From NCBI GenBank assembly GCA_029978335.1, contig JAPOJQ010000011.1, positions 1 through 48,656 on the forward strand: 48,656 bases of DNA. Reading direction: 5' to 3'. A model generated the notes under the pieces. It searched no databases, was not told the DNA's origin, and worked only from the letters and a program-made list of their open reading frames with translations. Of the stretch, positions 26,037 through 33,789 are shown one piece after another. Origin of the DNA: Actinomycetota bacterium (lineage in GTDB: Bacteria > Actinomycetota > Acidimicrobiia > Acidimicrobiales > Ilumatobacteraceae). Each line of letters opens with the position of its first letter. Position 1 is the stretch's first letter. The position numbers and the translations under genes are program-made.

Positions 26037-26070
26037 GGCCCGTCGTCCACCCTCCGGTGGGCGGCGGGCC
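26037..26070 (+). terminator. Strong hairpin after the LPXTG gene
   Basis: Fifteen consecutive pairs join 26037-26051 and 26056-26070 around a four-base CTCC loop (two G·U pairs). No U-run follows, so it would be an I-shaped terminator or an mRNA-stabilising structure between the LPXTG gene and the crotonase gene. Confidence 0.65.
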
Positions 26071-26086
26071 ATCGGCGCGTCAGGAC

Positions 26087-26092
26087 TACGGT
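26087..26092 (+). promoter_or_regulatory. Candidate leaderless -10 box (TACGGT)
   Basis: TACGGT, preceded by GGAC, ends six bases before ATG 26099. The string GACTACGGT and the gap match those before the F420 oxidoreductase at 477. Confidence 0.45.
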
Positions 26093-26098
26093 TCGATC

Positions 26099-26881
26099 AT
26101 GAGCGAGGCCAACACTGTCCGATTCGAACGCGCCGATGGCGTGTGCATCATCACGATTGATCGCCCGGAGGTGCGCAACGCCGTCGACCAAGCCACCGCC
26201 GACGCCTTGCATGCTGCGTTCACCGAGTTCGATGCCGACGACACGCTGTCGGTTGCGGTGTTGACGGGGGCGGCTGGCACCTTCTGCGCTGGGGCTGACC
26301 TCAAGTCCGTGGCCGCAGGTGGCGGGCCACGAGTGCATGACGACATCACCAAACCCGGACCGCTTGGACCGACGCGAATGGCACTATCAAAACCAGCCAT
26401 TGCGGCCGTCGAAGGGCATGCCGTCGCCGGTGGACTCGAACTCGCATTGTGGTGCGACCTGCGCGTTGCTGCGAACAATGCCGTCTTTGGTGTGTATTGC
26501 CGACGTTGGGGCGTACCGCTCATTGATGGCGGGACCATCCGATTGAGTCGCCTCGTCGGTCATAGCCATGCGCTCGACATGATCTTGACCGGACGTGGGG
26601 TCAGCGGCGACGAGGCCCACACCATGGGGCTTGCAAATCGGGTCTGTGAACCCGGGGATGCACTGTCGACGGCGTTGGCACTTGCACGTGAGATCGCAGC
26701 CTTCCCGCAAGGTTGTCTGCGCTCAGATCGCCAATCGTCCTACGAGCAGTGGGGAATGTCGATGACCGATGCCCTCGCCAACGAGGCGCAACTGGGCCTC
26801 ACCGTGATCCGTTCCGGTGAAACCCGTGAGGGCGCAGCTCGGTTTGCGAGCGGTGCTGGTCGCCACGGCTCGTTCGAGTAA
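26099..26881 (+). CDS. Enoyl-CoA hydratase/isomerase (crotonase family)
   Basis: 260 residues, normal crotonase length. Acts on enoyl-CoA or related thioesters. Motifs: ITIDRPEVRNAVD, the oxyanion-hole strand GTFCAGADLKSVA, the second oxyanion loop AVEGHAVAGGLELALWCDLR, and GVYCRRWGVPLIDGGTIRL, where the usual catalytic Glu positions are altered (CDLRVAANNAVFGVYCRRWGV is the split region around it), so hydratase activity is not certain. ATG 26099 is chosen over an in-frame start at 26057, which would lie in the upstream hairpin. Confidence 0.9.
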   Translation: MSEANTVRFERADGVCIITIDRPEVRNAVDQATADALHAAFTEFDADDTLSVAVLTGAAGTFCAGADLKSVAAGGGPRVHDDITKPGPLGPTRMALSKPAIAAVEGHAVAGGLELALWCDLRVAANNAVFGVYCRRWGVPLIDGGTIRLSRLVGHSHALDMILTGRGVSGDEAHTMGLANRVCEPGDALSTALALAREIAAFPQGCLRSDRQSSYEQWGMSMTDALANEAQLGLTVIRSGETREGAARFASGAGRHGSFE

Positions 26882-26884
26882 TAG

Positions 26885-28195
26885 TCAACGGACGCACGCG
26901 AGGCCTTGGTCGACGATGTCGGCGAGGCGCGTGGTGCTGATACCCGACACCCGAGTGAGGTCGGCAACGGATGCGAACGGTCGGAGCGCAATGATGTCGG
27001 CGGCTCGGCTGGGACCAATGTGAATGATCTGATCGAGTGCATCGAGATCTGCTGCGTTGATGTCAATGCAGTTCGCCGACGGCGCAGTGGTGGTGGCAGT
27101 TGGCGATGCCACCGTTGACGTTGTCGGTTCGGATCCAGACAGCGGCATGGTGGACACCATGGCGAGCGTGACCTGATCCGATCGGCCACACGTGTCGAGC
27201 ATCTGGGCAAGAGCCGAACGCTCGGCGCTATCGATACTCATCCCGTAGGCGTACTTCACTTCGACGGTGATCGATGCGGTGAGACACCACGATGATGTGG
27301 CGGGTGGCAGCCACTCTGCAGCATCGCGATCGGACTTCGACCGGTTCGATGATGCAGTCACCGCCAGCAAGTTCGCCGGGTCATTGGCGAACTGCCGACG
27401 CTGCGACGAGGACCACGTCGAAGCCCCTGAATCCCAGGCCTCGGCAAGCGACACCACGTGATCGATGTCGAGTTCAGAGGGACTTCCCGAATGGGTGACG
27501 GCGTCGTAGACCGAATACCAATCCCCTTCAACGATCACGCAACGGTCGAACACGTCGACCTGCGGAAAGCCAATGGCTTGACGAGCGAGCGTGTCCTGGC
27601 GGGCATCGCAACCGGAGCCGTTGATGTGGTCCCAATGGTCAAAGAGATCTCGGTCGTATCCCACGCGGGCAGGTTCACTGACGACCGCCAATGCTGCGAA
27701 ATGAGCATCAAGTGTCGAAGTGGACGGCTGCGACACGGTCGTTGGTGAGGCGGTCGACGTCGTTGCCGTTCCCGAAGCCGATGTCGTCGATGTTGTCGTC
27801 AATACCGTCGCGGATGTCGTTGTTGATAACGAGGTCGTGGTCGACGGTGCGAGTGCCCCGGGCGGGTTTCCCGACGTGACCGTTGCCGTCGAGGTCGTTG
27901 GAGGACTCGTCGTCACCATGACGCCACTCGCAATCGATGACGTCACCGTGAACAACGTCGACGTCGGCCCAGGAGTTGCGTCTTGGCGTTCGGCCACGGT
28001 CGCCGCCACGTCGACGATCGTCGTGGTCACGGCATCGTCGATACGACTCGCATCGTCGGAGGCGACGGTGCACGCGGTTGCGGCAAGCGCAGCAAACGGG
28101 ATGACGATCATCGTCCACCCGCGTTGTGCTACTCGGCTCGTTCGACCACTGTCATCGTTGCGTTGCATCCGACGGCAACACTGCGCGATCAACAT
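26885..28195 (-). CDS. Secreted HNH (GmrSD/DUF1524-like) nuclease lipoprotein with C-terminal HhH domain
   Basis: 436 residues from ATG 28195, whose A is shared with the TGA of the upstream acyl-CoA ligase; a start at 28168 would give a more normal signal peptide. The lipobox (FAALAATAC) puts the mature protein outside the membrane. A Ser/Thr-rich linker (about 80-165) leads to a nuclease domain (about 170-325) with ELDIDHVVSLAEAWDSGAS and NLLAVTASSNRSKSDRDAAEW, the His-Asn pattern of DUF1524-type HNH enzymes. After a second Thr-rich linker, the last 60 residues form a ComEA-like helix-hairpin-helix (CIDINAADLDALDQIIHIG, RPFASVADLTRVSGI) that binds DNA. Extracellular DNA cutting for uptake or feeding is an inference. 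Confidence 0.82.
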   Translation of the reverse strand: MLIAQCCRRMQRNDDSGRTSRVAQRGWTMIVIPFAALAATACTVASDDASRIDDAVTTTIVDVAATVAERQDATPGPTSTLFTVTSSIASGVMVTTSPPTTSTATVTSGNPPGALAPSTTTSLSTTTSATVLTTTSTTSASGTATTSTASPTTVSQPSTSTLDAHFAALAVVSEPARVGYDRDLFDHWDHINGSGCDARQDTLARQAIGFPQVDVFDRCVIVEGDWYSVYDAVTHSGSPSELDIDHVVSLAEAWDSGASTWSSSQRRQFANDPANLLAVTASSNRSKSDRDAAEWLPPATSSWCLTASITVEVKYAYGMSIDSAERSALAQMLDTCGRSDQVTLAMVSTMPLSGSEPTTSTVASPTATTTAPSANCIDINAADLDALDQIIHIGPSRAADIIALRPFASVADLTRVSGISTTRLADIVDQGLACVR

Positions 28196-29793
28196 CACTC
28201 CGTGATCGGTTCGAGCCGCGCTCGAAGTTCGTTCTTCGCGATCTTCTCAAGCGTTGAGCGGGGCATCTCATCCACGACGAACACGCGGCGCGGCACCTTG
28301 AAGTCGGCGAGATCACGCTGGCACGCCTCGGTGACGCGTGCGGCGACATCATCACCTGCACCAGGCACCGGAATCACAAAGGCCACCGGCACCTCATCCA
28401 ACATGAAGTGCTTCTGCGCCACCACTGCGCACTCGTGCGCCAACCCAGTCGCCATGATCACCGCCTCGATTTCTGATGCAGCGACGTTCTCGGCCCCAAC
28501 CTTCAACATGTCTTTCAAGCGGTCACCGAAGATGAGGTCACCATCGTCGTTCATGATGATGGAGTCACCAGTAGCGAACCACCCATCGGCATCAAACGAC
28601 GCAGCCGTTGCTTCAGGATTTCCTGCGTACTCCTTGAAGAGCGTCACCCCACGGATCCCCCGGATGAAGAGTTCGCCGCTCTCTCCTGGCCCAATCTGCG
28701 AGCCGTCTGGACGGCGAACACTGATCTCGTACTCGGCGGCCGGCCTACCAATGGAAAGCGGCGCGCACGGCTCGTCAGGGTCGCCGACGATCCCTTGCGT
28801 AATCGTCTCGGTCATACCCCACCATCCAAAGGTGCTCACACCGAGTCGTTGCTCGACATCAGGCAGTCGCACCGCCGATCCCCAGAAGCGAAAGCGATGG
28901 TTCTCGGGGATTTGTGTCGACATTGCCGCTTTCACGCAGAACGGAATGGTCGAGGTCCAGGTCACCTCGTTGCGCACTGCTACATCCCAGAACCGCGATG
29001 TTGAAAACCGCGGCTGAATCACCATCGTGCCGCCCGACCACAACGTCGACAGCATCGAATACGACTGGGCGTTCGTGTGAAACAAGGGCAGGAAAATCTG
29101 GGTGATGTCGTCATCGGTGAGACGCATGTGGGCACAGTTCACTTGCATGCCCCACACCACGTTCGCGTGGGTCCAGAGCACAGCTTTGGGGCGCGAGGTC
29201 GTACCCGAGGTGAATTGAATGCCGAGGTCAGCCATCGGGTCCACTGGACGTTCCGGAGGCGTTGGTGCATCAACAACCAAGGCCGAGAAGCGTTCATGGG
29301 TGATGCCATCGGGAACAGTCGATGGTGTACCTGCATCGGTGTCGGTCACAATAAGGAATCGAAGTGATGGCGCTGCGGTCGCAACGAGTTCAGCGAAGCC
29401 GGGTGAGGTGATAGCCCCAACCACCCCTGCATGCTCAGCGAAGTACTCCATGTCACGCGCCACCGACCGCGTGTTGGTCGAGACCGCGACGGCGCCGATT
29501 CGGGCGCATGCAAACCACGAAATGAGAAACTCCGGGGAGTTGTCGAGATGGATGAGCACCCGATCCCCAATGCGGACACCGCGCTCATGAAGGCGACCGG
29601 CAATCGCATCAACATCGCGGCCAAACGCCGCATAGGACCACGTCGCACGGTCGCCTTCGAACGGCTCCCAGATGATGAATGGCTTGTCGCCGTATCGCTC
29701 AATGCGACGCGCCAGCACCCACGGAACATCTCGTCCCGCCACCATCGCCCACTTGCCCGCGTCGATCCGATTGATGAGTCCGATGTCGCCCAT
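28195..29793 (-). CDS. AMP-dependent acyl-CoA ligase (CaiC-like)
   Basis: 532 residues. Adenylate-forming ligase with motifs IQFTSGTTSRPKAVLWTH (P-loop), LPLFHTNAQSYSMLSTLWSGG, FGWWGMTETITQGIVGDP, GDRLKDMLKVGAENVAASEIE and a catalytic Lys in STLEKIAKNELR. The LFHTNAQ signature resembles crotonobetaine/carnitine-CoA ligases and some steroid side-chain CoA ligases. ATG 29793 is preceded by a GAGGGGG ribosome-binding site on the minus strand. The secreted nuclease gene starts on its stop codon. The fourth of four acyl-activating enzymes in 21 kb. Confidence 0.9.
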   Translation of the reverse strand: MGDIGLINRIDAGKWAMVAGRDVPWVLARRIERYGDKPFIIWEPFEGDRATWSYAAFGRDVDAIAGRLHERGVRIGDRVLIHLDNSPEFLISWFACARIGAVAVSTNTRSVARDMEYFAEHAGVVGAITSPGFAELVATAAPSLRFLIVTDTDAGTPSTVPDGITHERFSALVVDAPTPPERPVDPMADLGIQFTSGTTSRPKAVLWTHANVVWGMQVNCAHMRLTDDDITQIFLPLFHTNAQSYSMLSTLWSGGTMVIQPRFSTSRFWDVAVRNEVTWTSTIPFCVKAAMSTQIPENHRFRFWGSAVRLPDVEQRLGVSTFGWWGMTETITQGIVGDPDEPCAPLSIGRPAAEYEISVRRPDGSQIGPGESGELFIRGIRGVTLFKEYAGNPEATAASFDADGWFATGDSIIMNDDGDLIFGDRLKDMLKVGAENVAASEIEAVIMATGLAHECAVVAQKHFMLDEVPVAFVIPVPGAGDDVAARVTEACQRDLADFKVPRRVFVVDEMPRSTLEKIAKNELRARLEPITE

Positions 29794-29885
29794 GGTTCCC
29801 CCTCGTTGTTCGACGAAAGCCTGTCACAGGGCGGCGTGCTGGCATCAGCCGGGGAAGCGCCATCGGTGCGTGCGAGACTCTTTCG

Positions 29886-30797
29886 ATGACGACCGCGTTC
29901 GCAACGACGATCACTGACGATGGAACGACACTCGAAGGTCCGTGGCGTGCACCGCGGCAAATGCTCGGCGATCAGACCTACGACGGCCACGCCAGCGTGC
30001 ATGACGATGCCGTCGCTGCCGATCTCGGACTAACGGGCGCCCCGATCGAAGGGCCGACGCACTTCAGCCAGCTCGATCCGCTTGGCGTGGCGCTGTTCGG
30101 TGATCGCTGGTTCGTCGACGGCTGTATCAGCGCGCATTTCGAAACCATGGTGGTCGAAGGCGAGCAGGTGAGGGCACGTGCACGTCGCACCTCACCAACG
30201 ACAGCCGACGCCACGGCGGTGAAGCACAACGATGAGACGGTGCTCACGGCATCGCTGTCAGTGGGCGCCGGGCCGACGTTGCTCTCACAACGACTCGCTG
30301 CCGTCCAAGCCCGCGATCCGGGAGACCTTTTCATCATCGATCGGCTGTCAGTTGGCATGCGTACAGGGCCGCATGACGCCACGCTGACGATGTCGGATCA
30401 CAACGGCGACCTCTACCCATTTTCATTAGCCGACAAACTCGAGGCGATCACCGAGCCCTCACCGTGGTTTGCAACCGCATCACCATGGGGAGCGCCAGTC
30501 GTGCCGAGCGAGATGCTGAGCGTTATGGCACATCGTGAAGGTTCGGGTCTACCTGTTCGTGGTCCAGCCGTTGGACTGTTCGTCGACCTCGAGGTGCGCC
30601 GGCATCAGCCAGTGCTCGTTGGGGCTTCGCTCAATGTCGACCATGAAGTAGTTGCCGTTGGGCAAAGCAGGCGAGTGGAGAGCTACTGGACGGCTTCAAC
30701 GATTCGAAACGATTCCGGCGAGCTCGTGGCCGAAGTGTTGCTTCACCAGGGCGTGTTCAAAGCCTCCTACGCCGGCTACCCGACAACGAATGAGTAA
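29886..30797 (+). CDS. Hot-dog-fold (MaoC-like) hypothetical protein
   Basis: 303 residues. The first half (about 20-105) has the feel of a MaoC/hot-dog domain: APIEGPTHFSQLDPLGVALFG, GCISAHFETMVVEGEQVRARA and a later strand ETVLTASLSV. The second half repeats the pattern (RGPAVGLFVDLEVRRHQPV, LVGASLNVDHEVVAVG, GELVAEVLLHQG), so it may be a double hot dog. Such enzymes hydrate or hydrolyse acyl-CoAs; catalytic residues are not clear here. It is divergent from the acyl-CoA ligase with about 90 bases between starts, which suggests shared lipid metabolism. Confidence 0.62.
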   Translation: MTTAFATTITDDGTTLEGPWRAPRQMLGDQTYDGHASVHDDAVAADLGLTGAPIEGPTHFSQLDPLGVALFGDRWFVDGCISAHFETMVVEGEQVRARARRTSPTTADATAVKHNDETVLTASLSVGAGPTLLSQRLAAVQARDPGDLFIIDRLSVGMRTGPHDATLTMSDHNGDLYPFSLADKLEAITEPSPWFATASPWGAPVVPSEMLSVMAHREGSGLPVRGPAVGLFVDLEVRRHQPVLVGASLNVDHEVVAVGQSRRVESYWTASTIRNDSGELVAEVLLHQGVFKASYAGYPTTNE

Positions 30798-30873
30798 GCG
30801 CGAGCCACATTCGTGCCCCCGACCTTCGACAATTCTTGGATTAGCGGTCACCATCTGATGGCTGAGCGGCCTT

Positions 30874-30879
30874 TAGGGT
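30874..30879 (+). promoter_or_regulatory. Candidate leaderless -10 box (TAGGGT)
   Basis: TAGGGT ends seven bases before GTG 30887 with no SD between, matching the TANNNT pattern seen at other starts in this window. Confidence 0.35.
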
Positions 30880-30886
30880 CGTTTGA

Positions 30887-32386
30887 GTGAAGCCAGAGGT
30901 AACCGACGCCGCCGAGGTCGTCGCCCGCACCATGATCGGCCGGCCGCACGACTGGCGTCTTCGGCGACCTGCGCCCCCACAGATGCCCGCCCTAGGCCCG
31001 CACTGGATTGGACCGGTGATGGCACTGTCCTCGACGCTCGTCGGATGGTTCGCATTCAACGACACGGTGGGCCGGTCGGGCACTGCGTTCGCCTTATTCA
31101 TCGGGTCGGTCTCCATCATGTTGATGGCGTGGAGCAACCTGCTTTCAACTCGCATCAGCGCACTCGAACAACTCTTCGGTGGGGTCGATCGGATGTACCG
31201 CTGGCATCGGTGGTTCGGAGCGCTCTCCGTCGTGGCCATGTGGCTCCATACGCAAACGGTTGATGATGTGAAGGGCATCGCTGGCGCCTCACGAGATGTC
31301 GCCAAGACCGCTCAAGACCTCGCGAGCACCGGAACCAACATCTTGTACGCCTTAGTCGGACTCAGCCTGTTGCGTTGGTTGCCGACCCGTTGGTGGCGGA
31401 TCAGCCACAAGTTCTTAATCCTGCCGTTCGTGTTTGCGTCATGGCACTTCTACACGGCGACCAAGCCGTACGCGAATGACTCAGCCTGGGGGCGATGGTT
31501 CGGTGCGTTCATGCTCCTTGGCATCGCTGCCTGGCTCTACCGGGTGGTCTGGCGCGACATGATCCGCAAAGGTCGACTCCATCGGGTGGTCGGCGTGGAA
31601 CGAACGGGCGACAGCGTCGCGCTGGAACTCGAACCCGTTGGTGCGCCGATGCGTCACGCCCTCGGCCAATTCGCCTTTGTCAAGATCGATCGGCCCGGAA
31701 TGCGTGAACCCCACCCGTTCACGATCGCCTCCGCTCCAGACGATCGGTCGCTTCGATTCGTCATTCGTGACCTTGGCGACTGGAGTCACGACCTCGATCA
31801 TCGCGTCGCGATCGGTGACCGAGTCATCGTTGAAGGCCCGTACGGCCGACTCGAACCGTTTCCTTCGCGCACCCATGGACCGATCGTGTGGATTGCGGGA
31901 GGCGTCGGTATCACGCCATTTCTTGGCGCGGCCCGATCGGGTGCACCAGCTGGATCGGCACCTCCACACCTGTTCTTTTGCGTTCGGTCCCGTGATGATG
32001 CTCCAGGACTTGATGAACTGATCGATGCCCATGAGGCTGGCCGGGTCGTCGTACATGTGCACGCATCTGATGAAGGCACTCGCCTCGGTGCCGACGATCT
32101 CGGCACAGCGTTTGGTGCTAACGGACTTCGCGACGCGCACATCGTGATGTGCGGGCCGACGACGCTCGTGCGCGACATGACCGCAGCGGTGACATCCCTT
32201 GGCGCCCGTCACGTTCATGTTGAAGGATTCGACATCCGTACCGGCATTGGCCCTGACCTCAGCCGGCACATTGACCGATTGCTGGCTGCATGGCAACCGA
32301 GATTCAGCCACCCACCATCAACTGAGGTCGGTGCGCGCAGCGGTGATGATCAACGTGCCGGCGACAAGGCGACAAGCCGGCCCTGA
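30887..32386 (+). CDS. Ferric reductase / NOX-type flavocytochrome
   Basis: 499 residues from GTG 30887. The N-terminal membrane half (about 40-225) has paired haem-binding histidines in YRWHRWFGALSVVAMWLH and RISHKFLILPFVFASWH. The C-terminal half is a ferredoxin-reductase module: FAD motif HPFTIASAP, then VEGPYGRLEPF and the NAD(P)H motif IAGGVGITPFLGA, ending in CGPTTLVRDM and HVHVEGFDIRTG. It moves electrons from cytosolic NAD(P)H through two haems to an outside acceptor (ferric iron or oxygen). Unlike the short protein at 6160, it is complete. The 3' end meets the terminator of the tRNA-like sequence on the other strand. Confidence 0.9.
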   Translation: MKPEVTDAAEVVARTMIGRPHDWRLRRPAPPQMPALGPHWIGPVMALSSTLVGWFAFNDTVGRSGTAFALFIGSVSIMLMAWSNLLSTRISALEQLFGGVDRMYRWHRWFGALSVVAMWLHTQTVDDVKGIAGASRDVAKTAQDLASTGTNILYALVGLSLLRWLPTRWWRISHKFLILPFVFASWHFYTATKPYANDSAWGRWFGAFMLLGIAAWLYRVVWRDMIRKGRLHRVVGVERTGDSVALELEPVGAPMRHALGQFAFVKIDRPGMREPHPFTIASAPDDRSLRFVIRDLGDWSHDLDHRVAIGDRVIVEGPYGRLEPFPSRTHGPIVWIAGGVGITPFLGAARSGAPAGSAPPHLFFCVRSRDDAPGLDELIDAHEAGRVVVHVHASDEGTRLGADDLGTAFGANGLRDAHIVMCGPTTLVRDMTAAVTSLGARHVHVEGFDIRTGIGPDLSRHIDRLLAAWQPRFSHPPSTEVGARSGDDQRAGDKATSRP

Positions 32387-32395
32387 AAACAACGA

Positions 32396-32419
32396 AAACC
32401 CTTGCCGCAGCAAGAGTTT
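32396..32419 (-). terminator. Hairpin behind the tRNA-Ala pseudogene (likely bidirectional)
   Basis: A nine- to ten-pair stem with a CGCA loop joins 32396-32405 and 32410-32419, with one mismatch. It lies after the 3' end of the tRNA copy and ten bases after the flavocytochrome stop, so it can serve both strands. It is homologous to the hairpin at 33638-33659, with three paired positions changed on both sides. Confidence 0.6.
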
Positions 32420-32420
32420 C

Positions 32421-32478
32421 GGAGTGGAGCTAAAGGGAATTGAACCCTTGACCTCTTCCACGCCATGGAAGCGCCCTA
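32421..32478 (-). repeat. Direct repeat, distal copy (tRNA-Ala 3' half)
   Basis: The first 40 bases are identical to 33661-33700, the next 18 have two differences. Same orientation as the intact copy 1,240 bases away; the two flank a two-gene segment. Confidence 0.85.
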
Positions 32479-32497
32479 TCGCCTGAGTCAAACCTTG
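32425..32497 (-). pseudogene. tRNA-Ala(GGC) pseudogene / possible att remnant
   Basis: Bases 32421-32478 match 33661-33718, which carries the 3' part of the intact tRNA-Ala gene, with only two differences. The T-arm, variable loop, anticodon arm (loop ATGGCGT, anticodon GGC) and 3' acceptor strand are kept. The D-arm is degraded and the 5' acceptor strand (32491-32497) cannot pair with the 3' strand, so it cannot be a working tRNA. The remainder of 32387-32755 (about 260 bases up to the DsrE-like gene) shows no gene that I can support. Confidence 0.78.
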
Positions 32498-32755
32498 ATG
32501 GACGACGTGGTAGCGATCCCTCACGCATCGATCGCCGGGAAGCCTCGGATAATCAGACGACGGCACGTCGCTGCCTCTGGCATCACGCCCGCGGCGGCGA
32601 ACTCCACCGGATGATGTCGAACGGGCGGGAGACGTCTGCGCGAATGGCTGCTCGTTGATATTCGGGGACATCAGTCACCCATCGCACAGCGGCACCGTCG
32701 GCTGAGTTGACAATCTTCTACTTCAGGTGCAGACGCGGAGAGTTATAGCGATGCC

Positions 32756-33139
32756 TTAGAACGAGAGTGACCTGTCGGCCTGGGCGCTCATCGCAACCAC
32801 ACCGGGCGGCCCGCTCCACTCCAGGTCCAGACCCCCGATGAGCACCTCGTCGGCGTTGTCGGGAGTGACCCCAACCACGGCTTGTGACCCGGTGGAGCAT
32901 GCAATCGATGCCCCTGACGCAAGCTGATCCAAGAGAGCCCTTGAGGCGCCGTCCGGCATGCCAACCCGCGAATCGATCGCGTCGATGTAGTTGGCGTGCA
33001 GCAACTTGACCGAGTGAGAGGCAAAGAACGTCTGCACCTGATGACCGTCTGAAACGGCCTGCGCGGCACACATCAACCCGACGACACACTTGCGTGGGTC
33101 AACGTCGGGATCCGTCGAGAACATGATGAAGAACTTCAC
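32756..33139 (-). CDS. DsrE/DsrF-like family protein
   Basis: 127 residues from GTG 33139 (MKFFIMFSTDPDVDPRKC). DsrE-fold proteins are small soluble alpha/beta proteins, some of which relay sulfur through a conserved Cys. Recognisable features are DPRKCVVGLMCAAQAVSDGH, the strand QVQTFFASHSVKLLHA, and GASIACSTGSQA, which offers two candidate Cys residues. It starts ten bases after the stop of the DUF3303-like gene, so the two form an operon. Both lie between the tRNA-Ala gene and its decayed copy. Confidence 0.78.
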   Translation of the reverse strand: MKFFIMFSTDPDVDPRKCVVGLMCAAQAVSDGHQVQTFFASHSVKLLHANYIDAIDSRVGMPDGASRALLDQLASGASIACSTGSQAVVGVTPDNADEVLIGGLDLEWSGPPGVVAMSAQADRSLSF

Positions 33140-33149
33140 AACCCCAGCC

Positions 33150-33452
33150 TCAGCCCACTGGCAGGTTGGCGCTGATCACCGATCGTGCGCCGGCGTCATC
33201 GAGCACCGGAGTGATGTTCAGAGTGCTCAGACCCCCGGTCCACATCATCAGAAAACCATGGAGCGCCTCGGAAGACGCGGCTTCAACAATGGCAACACCC
33301 CGCCCGTTGGCAATGTCGTGCCAACGGCCGATCTGCGTGAACCCGTGGGCTTGCTCCACTGCTGCGTCATCCGCCTCGGTCATTCCTGCGAACGCACCGA
33401 ACGTCTCCATTTTCTGGTCGTGGTTCACTTCCCATTCGATCATGAACAACAT
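33150..33452 (-). CDS. DUF3303-like protein
   Basis: 100 residues from ATG 33452, with a very strong SD (GAGGAGG on the minus strand, five bases before the ATG) that excludes the longer frame to 33476. It begins MLFMIEWEVNHDQKMET and has GFTQIGRWHDIANGRGVAIVE, then ALHGFLMMWTGGLSTLNITPV, a pattern of DUF3303 and related dimeric alpha/beta-barrel proteins. No enzymatic role is known. First gene of the two-gene operon with the DsrE-like gene. Confidence 0.75.
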   Translation of the reverse strand: MLFMIEWEVNHDQKMETFGAFAGMTEADDAAVEQAHGFTQIGRWHDIANGRGVAIVEAASSEALHGFLMMWTGGLSTLNITPVLDDAGARSVISANLPVG

Positions 33453-33637
33453 GACAACCTCCTCTGTGGTCGCCAAGAATCAAAGTCTGCTCAAGTTGCG
33501 AAAACCTTGCGGACCCTTACCGGTGACGACGGTGCCCTGCGAGGCGACAGCGATGTCAGCGGCGACGACGCCCGACGACTTCGCCGGAACTCAACCTTCG
33601 GCGACTCAGAGGCCGCTCTGAACGCAAGAAATGGCGA

Positions 33638-33659
33638 AACCCCCGCCGCAGCAGGGGTT
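33638..33659 (-). terminator. Intrinsic terminator of tRNA-Ala
   Basis: 33638-33646 pairs with 33651-33659 around a CGCA loop, with one C·A mismatch. On the minus strand it follows the tRNA 3' end by six bases and is followed by a short T-rich stretch. Confidence 0.75.
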
Positions 33660-33660
33660 C

Positions 33661-33718
33661 GGAGTGGAGCTAAAGGGAATTGAACCCTTGACCTCTTCCA
33701 TGCCATGGAAGCGCTCTA
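33661..33718 (-). repeat. Direct repeat, proximal copy (tRNA-Ala 3' half)
   Basis: Partner of the repeat at 32421-32478. It spans the tRNA 3' end, T-arm and anticodon arm, the usual crossover region of tRNA-targeting integrases. Confidence 0.85.
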
Positions 33719-33737
33719 CCAACTGAGCTATAGCCCC
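33665..33737 (-). tRNA. tRNA-Ala (anticodon GGC)
   Basis: The minus strand folds into a full cloverleaf of 73 bases. The acceptor GGGGCTA pairs with TAGCTCC, the D-stem is GCTC/GAGC, and the anticodon stem CTTCC/GGAAG encloses ATGGCAT with anticodon GGC (reads GCC/GCU alanine codons). The T-stem AAGGG/CCCTT encloses TTCAATT. CCA is not encoded. A hairpin terminator follows at 33638-33659. Nothing else is seen in 33453-33637 apart from the promoter region of the DUF3303-like gene. Confidence 0.97.
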
Positions 33738-33789
33738 GAAGCGGCGTCACGATAGCGATCGCCTGAGTGCTTCCACAACCGGGCAGCGA

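Noticed and set aside
27720-28205. Plus-strand Val-rich frame opposite the HNH lipoprotein
   Set aside because: It mirrors the Thr-rich linker (ACC/ACG codons read as GGT/CGT, GTC/GTG) and has no own signals.
33490-33515. A third CTCAAGTT box as another sigma-28-like promoter
   Set aside because: The downstream element reads GCGGAC rather than GCCGAT, the twin TCGAAAA repeats are absent, and no + strand gene follows.
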